Origin: Deltaproteobacteria bacterium
GTDB lineage: Bacteria > Desulfobacterota > Desulfobulbia > Desulfobulbales > Desulfocapsaceae
Direction of reading: 5' to 3'
DNA: 64,000 nucleotides
Assembly: GCA_026388715.1 (NCBI GenBank)
Contig: JAPLJF010000020.1
Coordinates: 1 to 64,000 of the forward strand
Shown here: positions 33,459 through 41,911 of the stretch, piece by piece
Position numbering within the stretch: the first letter of the stretch is position 1
Layout of the letters: the number at the start of each line of letters is the position of its first letter
Made by a program: the position numbers and the translations under genes
The notes under the pieces: model-generated
Told to the model about the DNA's origin: nothing
The model's input: only the letters and a program-made list of their open reading frames with translations
Databases searched by the model: none

Positions 33459-33580
33459 AGGAGCCGTTGCAAGGCAAGCAAGGGCTTTTTCTTGCTTGCC
33501 TTGCTTACGGCACCTTATGCCGCGTCAAAGAAACAGCAGTCTTTTCCGGCTGTTTCTTTGCGTGGCGCCTTACACTGCTA
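33459..33580. repeat. Dispersed palindromic repeat, copy f (double hairpin)
   Basis: Hairpin 1: 33469-33482 pairs perfectly with 33491-33504 (14 bp). Hairpin 2: 33526-33537 pairs perfectly with 33549-33560 (12 bp). The flanking boxes TAGGAGCCGTTG, TTACGG, TTATGCCGC and GGCGCC align with copy e, while the stem sequences differ by paired changes. Confidence 0.78.
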
Positions 33581-33613
33581 CCACCCAACAGGACCATACC
33601 CAAAAAAAAACCA

Positions 33614-34921
33614 TTACCCCCGGCCCACCCCCACATACTCAAACCCCGCAGCCTGCATTCTCTGGGGGGAATAGACATTACGCAGATCGATAAACAAGGG
33701 TGTCCGCATCAGGGATTTGAGCCGATCAAGATCAAGCGCCCGGTACTGATTCCATTCGGTCATAAGCACCAGGGCATCGGCGCCAGTAGCTGCCTCGTAA
33801 ACATTATTGACATAAAAGAATTCAGGGAATAATTTCTTCGCCTCTTCCATCCCCTGGGGGTCATGGGCCTGAATCCTTGCTCCTTTTTCATGCAATGGAG
33901 GCAGGATGCTGAGGGCCGGAGCATCACGAAGATCGTCTGTCTCCGGCTTGAAGGTCAAACCGAGAACCCCTATGGTTTTGCCCGCCACATCGCCGCCCAG
34001 CGCCTGACGAATCTTTTTGACCATACCTGCCTTCTGCGCCGCATTGATCTCGACCGCTGCCGCAACTGATCTTGCGGAAACACCATGTTCCTGAGCAATC
34101 CGCAATAATGCCAGGGTATCTTTCGGAAAACAGCTCCCGCCAAAGCCGGGACCCGGATGGAGGAATTTACCGCCGATACGGCCATCCAAGCCAATGGCCT
34201 TGGCAAGATCCACCACATCCGCCCCCACCTCTTCACAGAGACTGGCCATTTCATTGATAAAAGAGATCTTGATGGAGAGAAAGGCGTTGGCCGCGTACTT
34301 GATGAGTTCAGCAGATTCAAGCCCGGTAAAGACAAAAGGAGTGGAGATAAGATACAGGGGATCATAGATCTCTTTCATCACAGCTTGGGTTTTTTCCGAT
34401 TCAGAACCAATGACGATCCGGTCCGGCCGCATGAAATCATTGAGCGCGGCGCCCTCCCGTAAAAATTCAGGATTGGAGACCACGTCAAAGTCGGCGTCTG
34501 GATTTGCCTCCCTGATCAAGCGGGCAACCTGACGGGCAGTGCCAACAGGCACGGTGCTCTTATCAATAATAACAGTATAACCAGTCAGATACGGAGCAAG
34601 ATCTTTGACTGCGGCATAAATATAGGTCAGATCCGCATAGCCGTCACCACGCCTGGAAGTTGGCGTACCCACCGCAATAAAGACAGCCGAGGCATTCGGG
34701 ACACAGTCTGTCAGTTCGGTGGTGAAGGCAAGACGACCTTCACTCACATTCTTGCGCACCAATTCCGCCAGTCCTGGCTCGTAAATGGGAATTTTCCCTT
34801 CAAGCAAGGAGTTGATCTTCCCCGCATCCTTATCCATGCAGATAATATGATGGCCAAATTCTGCCAGACATGCGCCTGTCACCAGACCAACATACCCTGT
34901 TCCAATTATAGCGATTTTCAT
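33614..34921 (-). CDS. ugd: UDP-glucose 6-dehydrogenase
   Basis: The 435-residue NAD-dependent enzyme oxidises UDP-glucose to UDP-glucuronate. The N-terminal Rossmann fold is GTGYVGLVTGACLAEFGH. The catalytic cysteine lies in GFGGSCFPKDT, and the C-terminal domain carries GLTFKPETDDLRDAPAL. Length is normal. It lies upstream of galE, and both support envelope polysaccharide or lipopolysaccharide sugar supply. Confidence 0.95.
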   Translation of the reverse strand: MKIAIIGTGYVGLVTGACLAEFGHHIICMDKDAGKINSLLEGKIPIYEPGLAELVRKNVSEGRLAFTTELTDCVPNASAVFIAVGTPTSRRGDGYADLTYIYAAVKDLAPYLTGYTVIIDKSTVPVGTARQVARLIREANPDADFDVVSNPEFLREGAALNDFMRPDRIVIGSESEKTQAVMKEIYDPLYLISTPFVFTGLESAELIKYAANAFLSIKISFINEMASLCEEVGADVVDLAKAIGLDGRIGGKFLHPGPGFGGSCFPKDTLALLRIAQEHGVSARSVAAAVEINAAQKAGMVKKIRQALGGDVAGKTIGVLGLTFKPETDDLRDAPALSILPPLHEKGARIQAHDPQGMEEAKKLFPEFFYVNNVYEAATGADALVLMTEWNQYRALDLDRLKSLMRTPLFIDLRNVYSPQRMQAAGFEYVGVGRG

Positions 34922-35296
34922 AGAAGATTTATTTTATTCTTTTGGTGGTTGATAGATAACATCGCAACCTGAAGATCATTACTAATAAAATTAACTACTT
35001 AAAATGATATTCTACAGGTATTTAGTCTGTTAAAGATGTAAATTTACCAATGAGGCCCGCTCCGGCCCCTTAATTTCGGCGATCTCCTCAACTTACCTTA
35101 GCCTTGAAACACCTAACATTCCTTAATAATTAACTTTTCTCACCTAACAGACTCCAGCCAAACAGTCTAAGCAACCTGAGTAATTACGCATAAACAAACA
35201 CTTAGTCATCAAGCACAAAACGCCATACTTGCAATAAATTGTATAATATGATAATAATCTCTATTATAAATTTAAATAAATTAATGGAGAAACAAA
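34922..35296. other. AT-rich non-coding gap
   Basis: The 375 bases are clearly more AT-rich than their surroundings and hold no supportable gene. A perfect TATAAT at 35242-35247, about 50 bases before the SleB-like gene, may be its -10 box, but no good -35 box is found at the right spacing. The local base composition change may mark an old insertion. Confidence 0.4.
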
Positions 35297-35656
35297 ATGA
35301 CACTACTTGAAGGATTTCTATGGCTGGCCCTGAACGTGTACCATGAGGCACGTTCCGAGCCGCAGATCGGACAGATTGCCATTGCCCATGTGACCCTGAA
35401 TCGGGCCCAGCAACAAGATATCTCCATTGAAGAGGTGATAAAACAACCACACCAGTTTCAATGGGTTCGGGGAAAAACGTATTTCCCTCACAATTTGCCT
35501 GTTTTTCTTCAATGTATGCGGTCTGCATTCATTGCCCTTAACACCAGTGATTTCACAGCAGGTGCGACCCACTTTCATCTCAAAGGCATATCTCCCGACT
35601 GGTCGTCCCATCTAACCTATATTAATCAGTACGGCAGTCACAAATTCTACCGATAA
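35297..35656 (+). CDS. SleB-type cell wall hydrolase, short form without signal peptide
   Basis: The 119-residue protein covers only a hydrolase_2 (SleB/CwlJ) domain. It has the start LALNVYHEARSEPQIGQIAIAHVTLNR with its conserved Glu, a middle FQWV motif, and the ending ATHFH, then GSHKFYR. SleB-type enzymes cut peptidoglycan and are best known from spore germination, but short forms occur in phages and non-spore-formers. No signal peptide or transmembrane segment is present, so export would need help from a holin or lysis. It lies in an AT-rich patch with a GGAG ribosome site. Confidence 0.78.
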   Translation: MTLLEGFLWLALNVYHEARSEPQIGQIAIAHVTLNRAQQQDISIEEVIKQPHQFQWVRGKTYFPHNLPVFLQCMRSAFIALNTSDFTAGATHFHLKGISPDWSSHLTYINQYGSHKFYR

Positions 35657-35687
35657 GTTTCGAACTTCGGGACTTGGTCAGAAATAA

Positions 35688-36890
35688 TCATGCCTTTGCT
35701 GCCTGATGCAAGGCCGCTCTCATCTCCGCAAGTCTCTCTTCAGACATCTTGACCGGTATCGGATAGACCAGGGTCCGACTAATTAATGCTGCGGAAACTG
35801 GCAGAGATTGCGGATCATAGACAACTCTTCTTTTTCCGCCAGGCTCGAAAAACGGCCAGCCGCTTCTGGCAACGGTGGCCCCCGCCAGCAGATGCTCCCA
35901 CCGGGGATAAAAGTGCCAGGTGTTCTCGCCAAAATTGATGGCGCCGGCCTTGTTTTCACCAAGCACCTTGTTCACCCGCTGGCAATGGTCCCTACTCTCC
36001 AGCAAAAAGCAGAAGAAGGTTGCAGAATCCCCTGCCTCATCAACAAGCTCCCGGAATTGAACGCCGGGAATAGCAGATGCGGCCTCTTTCAAGGCAGCCT
36101 TTGTTTTTTTCTGGGCCACAATCATGGAGTCAAGCTTGGCGAGTTGAGCCAGACCGATAGCGCCCTGCAACTCCATCATCCGATAATTGAAACCGATAAA
36201 ACGCCTGCCTTCGCCACCGCGGGTGCCGGGATTGACCACATGATCATGGCCATGATCATGATACTCCGACATGGTTCGCCACAGTTTTTCATCGGCGGTA
36301 ATGATCATCCCCCCCTCACCGGTGGTCATGGTCTTCACCGCATCAAAGGAAAAGGTGCCGCAGTCGCCAAACGTACCCAGATGCTGCCCGTTAATCCTGG
36401 CGCCCGCGGCCTGGGCCGTATCCTCAAGCACGGGAATACCATGCCTTCCAGCAATAGCAACGATTTCCTGAATCCGGGCCTGGGCGCCCAGCATATGTAC
36501 AGGGATAATACAGCGGGTCCTGGCGGTGATCTTTTTTTCAAGATCGACCGGATCCATATTCAGGGTCGCATCGATCTCGGTAAATACCGGAATAGCACCG
36601 ATATCAAGGATTGCCTCCCAGGTGGCAACAAAGGTAAATCCCTGGGTGATGACCTCGTCTCCCGGACCGACACCGAGGGCGGCCAGGGCCACCTTCAGGG
36701 CCGCGGTTCCCGAGGTCACGGCCTGGCCATACGAGGTTCCACAATAGGCGGCAAATTGTTTCTCAAATTCCAGCACCTTATATACGCCCTGGCGCTGGGC
36801 TCCAAATTCATAGCGAAAAAGGACGCCGGTATCCAGCACATCCATAATCTCTTTCTTTTCTTCTGCACCAAAAATCTCATAACCAGGCAT
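35688..36890 (-). CDS. DegT/DnrJ/EryC1-family sugar aminotransferase (KdnA-like)
   Basis: The 400-residue PLP enzyme has the PLP-binding lysine in FSFDAVKTMTTGEGG and the family elements VTSGTAALKVALAALGVGPG and VLEDTAQAAGA. Members transaminate keto-sugars for surface glycans or antibiotics. The N-terminus MPGYEIFGAEEKKE resembles KdnA, which makes 8-amino-KDO in Shewanella, but no kdnB-like gene is adjacent, so this is only a suggestion. It is followed on the other strand by the SleB-like gene and preceded by panD. Confidence 0.85.
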   Translation of the reverse strand: MPGYEIFGAEEKKEIMDVLDTGVLFRYEFGAQRQGVYKVLEFEKQFAAYCGTSYGQAVTSGTAALKVALAALGVGPGDEVITQGFTFVATWEAILDIGAIPVFTEIDATLNMDPVDLEKKITARTRCIIPVHMLGAQARIQEIVAIAGRHGIPVLEDTAQAAGARINGQHLGTFGDCGTFSFDAVKTMTTGEGGMIITADEKLWRTMSEYHDHGHDHVVNPGTRGGEGRRFIGFNYRMMELQGAIGLAQLAKLDSMIVAQKKTKAALKEAASAIPGVQFRELVDEAGDSATFFCFLLESRDHCQRVNKVLGENKAGAINFGENTWHFYPRWEHLLAGATVARSGWPFFEPGGKRRVVYDPQSLPVSAALISRTLVYPIPVKMSEERLAEMRAALHQAAKA

Positions 36891-36917
36891 TGTCAGGTTC
36901 TCCCTTAAAAAATGATC

Positions 36918-37280
36918 TCAAATGGCAAGCGTTTCCTTGATGGCATTATGCTCATCAAGAAGGACGATGGCAGGCTGATACTCCGGTAACTCATCATCAG
37001 CCGAAAGGCCATAGGTACAGATAATAATGATATCGCCCACCATGCCCTTCCGGGCCGCAGCGCCATTCAACCCGATCACGCCGGCACCCGGCGCGCCAAC
37101 AATGGCATAGGTATCAAACCGCTCACCATTATTAGTATTATAAATATGAACCCGTTCAAAGGGTACTATCCCCACGGCATCCATTAAATTTTTATCAATG
37201 GTCAGACTTCCCTCGTAACTCAAGTCAGCTTCGGTGACGGTCGCCCGATGAAGCTTTGCCTTCAACATCTGTCGCAACAT
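36918..37280 (-). CDS. panD: Aspartate 1-decarboxylase
   Basis: The 120-residue pyruvoyl enzyme makes beta-alanine for pantothenate. The self-cleavage site is YEGSLTID, cutting between Gly24 and Ser25, with the Ser becoming the pyruvoyl group. NGAAARKGMVGDIIIICTYG is the family core. It lies near panC on the same strand, separated by repeat copy g; panB is not in the window. Confidence 0.95.
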   Translation of the reverse strand: MLRQMLKAKLHRATVTEADLSYEGSLTIDKNLMDAVGIVPFERVHIYNTNNGERFDTYAIVGAPGAGVIGLNGAAARKGMVGDIIIICTYGLSADDELPEYQPAIVLLDEHNAIKETLAI

Positions 37281-37304
37281 GATTTTCTATCTTCTCATTA
37301 TTTT

Positions 37305-37365
37305 TAGGGGCCGTTACAAAACAACTCTTATTTTCCGGACTCTTTTTTATGCAAACGGCTTACAG
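37305..37365. repeat. Dispersed palindromic repeat, copy g
   Basis: TTAGGGGCCGTTACAAAAC to TTTTATGCAAACGGC lies between panC and panD. It has the outer boxes of the family (GGCCGTTAC, ATGC-ACGGC) with a degraded middle. Confidence 0.55.
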
Positions 37366-37366
37366 T

Positions 37367-38224
37367 TCAGACTTCACACAGCCTGGTATTATCTATCAGA
37401 CGAACTCTTTCATGGACCTTCACCGCCATGATCAACCTGCTGTTCCCGCCCACAGTTTCACAGCGCTCAAGGCTGTCAGCATCAACAATTTCTACATACT
37501 CAACAACACAACCAGGAACCTGGCGGATATTGTCCTCAATCTCGCAACACAAAACCGCAGCAGACAGGGATTGGGCTGCGCCCTTCGCTTTTTCCTGGGC
37601 AAAAAGAATAGCGCGATGGAGACAGAGTGCCTGCTCCTTCTCTCCTTCCGTCAAGTAACTGTTGCGCGAGCTCATGGCCAGTCCGCTAGCCTCCCGCACA
37701 ATGGGATGACCGACGATGTCCACCGCCAGATCCAGATCGCGGACCATGCGCCTGATCACTGCCAGTTGCTGAAAGTCTTTCTCACCAAAGACAGCCAGAT
37801 GGGGCTGGGTCTGATGCAACAGTTTCATGACCACCGTGCAGACCCCATCAAAATGGCCGGGGCGACTGGCCCCGCATAACCCTCGGCCCAGCTCCACCAC
37901 CCGGATGGTGGTTTGAAATCCGGGAGGATACATATCTGTTGCCGACGGGGCGTAGAGGACATCAACCTCCTCACCGGCGGCAAGTTCCCTGTCCCGCTGC
38001 AGATCACGCGGATAGGCGGCCAGATCTTCGCCAGGGCCAAACTGAATGGGATTGACAAAAAGACTGACCACCACCCGGTCGGCCTTCTGCCTGGCCTGAC
38101 GCATCAAGGCCAGATGCCCGGCATGAAACCAGCCCATGGTCGGTACCAGGGCAATCTTCAATCCCTGACCCCGCCAACCGGCAGCAAGGGCGGCAATCTC
38201 CGACGGATCATGGACCAGTTTCAC
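37367..38224 (-). CDS. panC: Pantoate--beta-alanine ligase
   Basis: The 285-residue ligase condenses pantoate and beta-alanine with ATP. The HIGH-like motif is in VPTMGWFHAGHLAL, and the second ATP motif is MSSRNSYL. FGEKDFQQL and the pantoate-binding RPGHFDGV are also present. Length is typical. Its start overlaps the stop of the YfgM-like gene by four bases (ATGA), indicating coupling. panD follows downstream. Confidence 0.95.
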   Translation of the reverse strand: MKLVHDPSEIAALAAGWRGQGLKIALVPTMGWFHAGHLALMRQARQKADRVVVSLFVNPIQFGPGEDLAAYPRDLQRDRELAAGEEVDVLYAPSATDMYPPGFQTTIRVVELGRGLCGASRPGHFDGVCTVVMKLLHQTQPHLAVFGEKDFQQLAVIRRMVRDLDLAVDIVGHPIVREASGLAMSSRNSYLTEGEKEQALCLHRAILFAQEKAKGAAQSLSAAVLCCEIEDNIRQVPGCVVEYVEIVDADSLERCETVGGNSRLIMAVKVHERVRLIDNTRLCEV

Positions 38225-38916
38225 TGCATGGCCTTGAGCCTGATGATCTTCTCATCCACTGCTATCTTGGCGGGATCGTTCTGATTCTGACCGGTAAAGG
38301 TCGCCACATATTCCTCATACACAGCCAGCGCCTCCTTTCCTTTCCCTTGAGACTCATAGATTCTGGCCAGTCCGGTAAATCCTTCTCCGGCATAGCCATC
38401 AATCTTCTGCAAGGCCTTATACTCAAGAGCAGCGGCATCAAAAGCGCCAGCGGCCTCATTGGCCTGGGCCAGACCAAAGGTCAGCAAGGCGTACAGGGGG
38501 TCAGCGGCGCCTATATTTTTTCGCACCGCCCCGTATTGCGCTGCAGCCTCTTTAAACTTGCCCTCTTTCATCAACTCATGGGCAAGCTCGGCACTCGCCC
38601 AGTGCGCCGAAGGAGTCCCGGAAAATTCAGCGGCCACACCGACAAGGGCCTTATGCCTTTCCGGCTCAGCCGCTTGCATGGCAAATGCCAGCGCTGCCGA
38701 CGCCTTCTGGATCCGGTTCGACCGATACGAACTGTACGAGATCAGACCAATAACAACCACACTCACAACAACAGCTCCGATCTGCAGATTCTTTTTATTC
38801 CTGTTAACAAACCGGATAACCACCGGGGGCAGATTCAAATGCTCAAGCAAACCACTGCCATCGCTATGGGAACTCTCCTGAATATGCTGCTTATCAAAGG
38901 CGCTCTGTTCTGCCAT
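38221..38916 (-). CDS. YfgM-like membrane-anchored TPR protein
   Basis: The 231-residue protein has a cytosolic N-terminus of about 42 residues, one membrane segment (about 46-65, GAVVVSVVVIGLISYSSY), and a periplasmic helical TPR-like domain. The layout matches the YfgM/TPR_21 family, which in E. coli associates with the SecYEG translocon and chaperones such as PpiD. It overlaps panC by four bases; the metabolic link is unclear. Specific partners cannot be inferred here. Confidence 0.72.
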   Translation of the reverse strand: MAEQSAFDKQHIQESSHSDGSGLLEHLNLPPVVIRFVNRNKKNLQIGAVVVSVVVIGLISYSSYRSNRIQKASAALAFAMQAAEPERHKALVGVAAEFSGTPSAHWASAELAHELMKEGKFKEAAAQYGAVRKNIGAADPLYALLTFGLAQANEAAGAFDAAALEYKALQKIDGYAGEGFTGLARIYESQGKGKEALAVYEEYVATFTGQNQNDPAKIAVDEKIIRLKAMQ

Positions 38917-39187
38917 ACCAACCTCCTTTTGTTTTTTGCTTTACCTTTCCCTGCAAACATTTTAGGTTCAATTTTTCAAGATATGAATTTTTCTATTTAC
39001 TCGATAGTGTGCGTCATGTCCATTCCCAAACTCTAATGGTCTCGCAAAAAGTCTCTCCACTGGCCAGCCTGACACCATGATTCATCAAATCATAAAAACG
39101 CGTCAGAATAATTCATGGCTTTTCAAAATCTCGTAAGCTCGGGTAACTGCAAACCCATAACCCCTTTATCTTCCTGATTTTTTGCTC

Positions 39188-40573
39188 ATGGATCCTTTTT
39201 CCCTCACATCTTCAGAGCCGGCAATACTCACCGTATCGCAAATCAGCCACTCCATCAGAAACCTCCTGGAAGGTGAATTCCGCTTTGTCCGGGTGAGCGG
39301 CGAGATATCCAACCTCTCCCGTCCCTACTCGGGCCACAGCTATTTCACCCTCAAGGATGAGGGCGCCCAGTTGCGGGCTGTCCTCTTTAAAGGGCAGCAA
39401 CGTTTCCTGGCCAAGGATATCGGTGACGGCCAGCAGGTGGTCTGTCATGGCCGGATCTCGGTTTACGAACCCCGGGGCGACTATCAGCTCATCGTTGACA
39501 CCATTGATTTTCACGGGGCCGGGCTGCTGCAGCTGCAATTTGAGGAGCTGAAAAAACGACTGGCCGCAGAAGGCCTTTTTGACGAAGAACGGAAAGAAGC
39601 GATCCCGCCGTTTCCCCGCAGGATCACCCTGATCACCTCCCCCAGCGGCGCGGCGGTCCATGATTTTCTCAAGATATGGAGAAATCGCGGCTGGGGTGCG
39701 GCTATTCAGATTTTTCCGGTACGGGTGCAGGGGGCGGGAGCGGCGGAAGAAATCGCCAAAGCAATCGCCAGGATCAACAGAATCAAGCCGACCAGTACCG
39801 GGCTGCGCCCAGACATCATCGTCCTCTGCCGGGGCGGAGGCTCGCTGGAAGATCTGTGGGCATTCAATGAGGAGTGCGTGGGCAGGGCCATTGCCGGCTC
39901 AACCCTGCCCATTGTCACGGCCATCGGCCATGAAGTCGATTTCACCATTGCCGATTTCTGTGCAGACCTGCGGGCCCCGACCCCGACCGGCGCGGCCGAA
40001 CAGATCATCCCCGATAATGCAAGAGTGCAAAGACAAATCCTCTTCTGCAAAAGACAGCTCGCGACCCTGCTGCTGCAGAAGATTAACGATTACAGCAGAC
40101 AGGTCTACCAGAACAGACGCCTGCTCGGTGATCTGAGAATGACCCTTTCCCACTTCACCTTGCGGATAGACCATAACACCTCCAGGCTGACTCACTCCCT
40201 GGAAAGGCTGCTCCAGGAACAGACCCTCCGTCTGGAAAGAACCCTGTCCAGATTACAGCACCAGTCACCAGCCACCAGAGTGGCCATCCAGACAGAACGC
40301 CTGAAGCATGCCACCGAAAAGCTGTACCAGCAGATACAGGATCTCCTTAAGCAAAAAAACGCGGCCTTTTCCGCTCAGGCAGCTCTTTTAGATACCGTCA
40401 GTCCTCTTGCCACCCTGGCCCGGGGCTATGCCATCGTCAGAAGAAAAAAATCAGGAAAGAAACAAGAGGAAATCATTACCGGAAGCGGGCAGGTTCACCC
40501 TGGTGAACAGATAGAAATAGTTCTTCATGACGGCAGGCTGGAATGTGAGATAAACAGGGTTGTTGCTCCCTGA
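39188..40573 (+). CDS. xseA: Exodeoxyribonuclease VII large subunit
   Basis: The roughly 461-residue catalytic subunit of exonuclease VII degrades single-stranded DNA. It has an N-terminal OB fold (about 10-110, GEISNLSRPYSGHSYFTLKD), the nuclease core with TSPSGAAVHDFL, CRGGGSLEDLWAFNEE and AIGHEVDFTIAD, and a long coiled-coil C-terminal region that binds XseB. The ATG at 39188 was preferred to the TTG at 39182. xseB lies 16 kb away next to ispA. Confidence 0.94.
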   Translation: MDPFSLTSSEPAILTVSQISHSIRNLLEGEFRFVRVSGEISNLSRPYSGHSYFTLKDEGAQLRAVLFKGQQRFLAKDIGDGQQVVCHGRISVYEPRGDYQLIVDTIDFHGAGLLQLQFEELKKRLAAEGLFDEERKEAIPPFPRRITLITSPSGAAVHDFLKIWRNRGWGAAIQIFPVRVQGAGAAEEIAKAIARINRIKPTSTGLRPDIIVLCRGGGSLEDLWAFNEECVGRAIAGSTLPIVTAIGHEVDFTIADFCADLRAPTPTGAAEQIIPDNARVQRQILFCKRQLATLLLQKINDYSRQVYQNRRLLGDLRMTLSHFTLRIDHNTSRLTHSLERLLQEQTLRLERTLSRLQHQSPATRVAIQTERLKHATEKLYQQIQDLLKQKNAAFSAQAALLDTVSPLATLARGYAIVRRKKSGKKQEEIITGSGQVHPGEQIEIVLHDGRLECEINRVVAP

Positions 40574-40627
40574 TTTACCGGGATGACAAAAATGGCAGAC
40601 AAAAACAGCAGAAAGAGAAGCCGGCAC

Positions 40628-41140
40628 CTATTGCGCAGCAATTCTTGAACGTAACAGGGTATCTACCTCACTATCAATCTTGTACAAGACCTGGGCCAGT
40701 TGCACATGGTTTTCAGCCCCGGCCTTCCGCAACTCTCTTCCCCAGGCCCTCAACATATCGGTGTTGACCTTGCGCACCCGATTATCCCGGCTCCACTCAT
40801 AACCGATTTTAAAGCCAAGCGCCTGCATGGCTGCCAGTCTTGTTTCCCGTTCATGCTCGGGAAATTTTTCGACAACCGCCTGGGTTATCTTTTTCCAACC
40901 GTCAAAACAAGGAATCCCCTCTTGAAATCTATGGTACCACTTCCTTTCTCCCGGGGTAAGATTGGCCAAGGCTCCCTCAGCAGGTTGACCAAAACCATCA
41001 ATGCCCAGCAAAGCATCCTTATTGCGCGAGGTTATTTCCTGTTGCCGCTGATCACCTTGGGACTGGTCCGCTATCCCATAATTACAAGGCAGACAGAAGA
41101 AGATCATCAGCAAGAAACATATTTTCTTTAGAAATTTCAT
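40628..41140 (-). CDS. Exported protein of unknown function
   Basis: The 170-residue protein has a signal peptide (MKFLKKICFLLMIFFCLP with a Cys at residue 19, and a likely cleavage after GIADQ). The mature part is mostly helical and charged, containing LTPGERKWYHRFQEGIPCFDGWKKI and AWGRELRKAGAENHV. I do not recognise a family. The context (convergent with xseA, downstream of the PBP1A and Cys-rich protein genes) gives no functional hint beyond a periplasmic location. Confidence 0.7.
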   Translation of the reverse strand: MKFLKKICFLLMIFFCLPCNYGIADQSQGDQRQQEITSRNKDALLGIDGFGQPAEGALANLTPGERKWYHRFQEGIPCFDGWKKITQAVVEKFPEHERETRLAAMQALGFKIGYEWSRDNRVRKVNTDMLRAWGRELRKAGAENHVQLAQVLYKIDSEVDTLLRSRIAAQ

Positions 41141-41358
41141 ATGTCTTCCAGGAAGAAGGATTCAAAGAGATAAAGTATCAAGACCTGCGCCCTTGCAAGG
41201 AGTTAACTGGTACGGATACACTTATATATAATTAAAAAATACATATTATCGGGCAATAAGTCAAGTTATTGTAAGCGAATCAGGCCGCCGCTAAAGGCAG
41301 TTTATGATAAAGGAACCTGGCGTTCCTCTTTCCCTTCCCCGTAATCCGAACCACCCTC

Positions 41359-41904
41359 TCAAATATTTCCACAAAAAAAATCCAGCAGCAACTGCTCCAT
41401 GTCAGCCTGCTTTCTGAGCAGAGAACCTGTCCGTTGCTCAAGAAGAAGCAGGGTGGCCGGATTCCCATCTCCTTTGATATGGCTACAAATATAGTTGAGG
41501 CAGAACATGGGTTTAAAACTCAAGACACAGCCCGCTCCCCCCAGAAAACAACACTCGATCCTGTCATCCTGCTGGATACGGACTTGAATTCCCGCCAGCA
41601 GATTCATCAACAGTTGCGGCACATCGTTTTCACCCGCCATATACCGGCTGCAACACCCGCCGCCCTGACGACCCGCGCATTGCGTGCAGGTAGCGCCCAT
41701 CGCCATGGCGCCCATCTGGACGTGCAGGGCACGCTCCGAGGCCTGCACCGCCGCCAGTTGCGCCATAATATCCGGCCGCAGGACAAGGGCCTGGTCATAA
41801 CGGGAATACAGATTCTGGGCTACCGCCAGTTTCACCGCCACATCACCGCCATAAAAGAGCGTATAGATTTCAGAACGTGTTCCCATGTCTCCCCTGTTCA
41901 ACAT
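41359..41904 (-). CDS. Cys-rich protein resembling the YkgJ metal-binding family
   Basis: The roughly 181-residue protein has a helical N-terminal half and a Cys-rich C-terminal half with CTQC, GGGCCSR, ECCFLGGAGC and FCLNYIC. The spacing of CxxC, CC, CxxxGxGC and PxxCxxYxC resembles YkgJ-type zinc/iron-chelating domains. Possible starts are 41904, just after the PBP1A stop, and 41886; both have G-rich sequence very close upstream. It is probably cotranscribed with PBP1A. Function is unknown. Confidence 0.6.
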   Translation of the reverse strand: MLNRGDMGTRSEIYTLFYGGDVAVKLAVAQNLYSRYDQALVLRPDIMAQLAAVQASERALHVQMGAMAMGATCTQCAGRQGGGCCSRYMAGENDVPQLLMNLLAGIQVRIQQDDRIECCFLGGAGCVLSFKPMFCLNYICSHIKGDGNPATLLLLEQRTGSLLRKQADMEQLLLDFFCGNI

Positions 41905-41911
41905 ATCTCCA

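Noticed and set aside
35808..36908. 366-codon plus-strand frame opposite the DegT aminotransferase
   Set aside because: Antisense shadow of a clear PLP enzyme.
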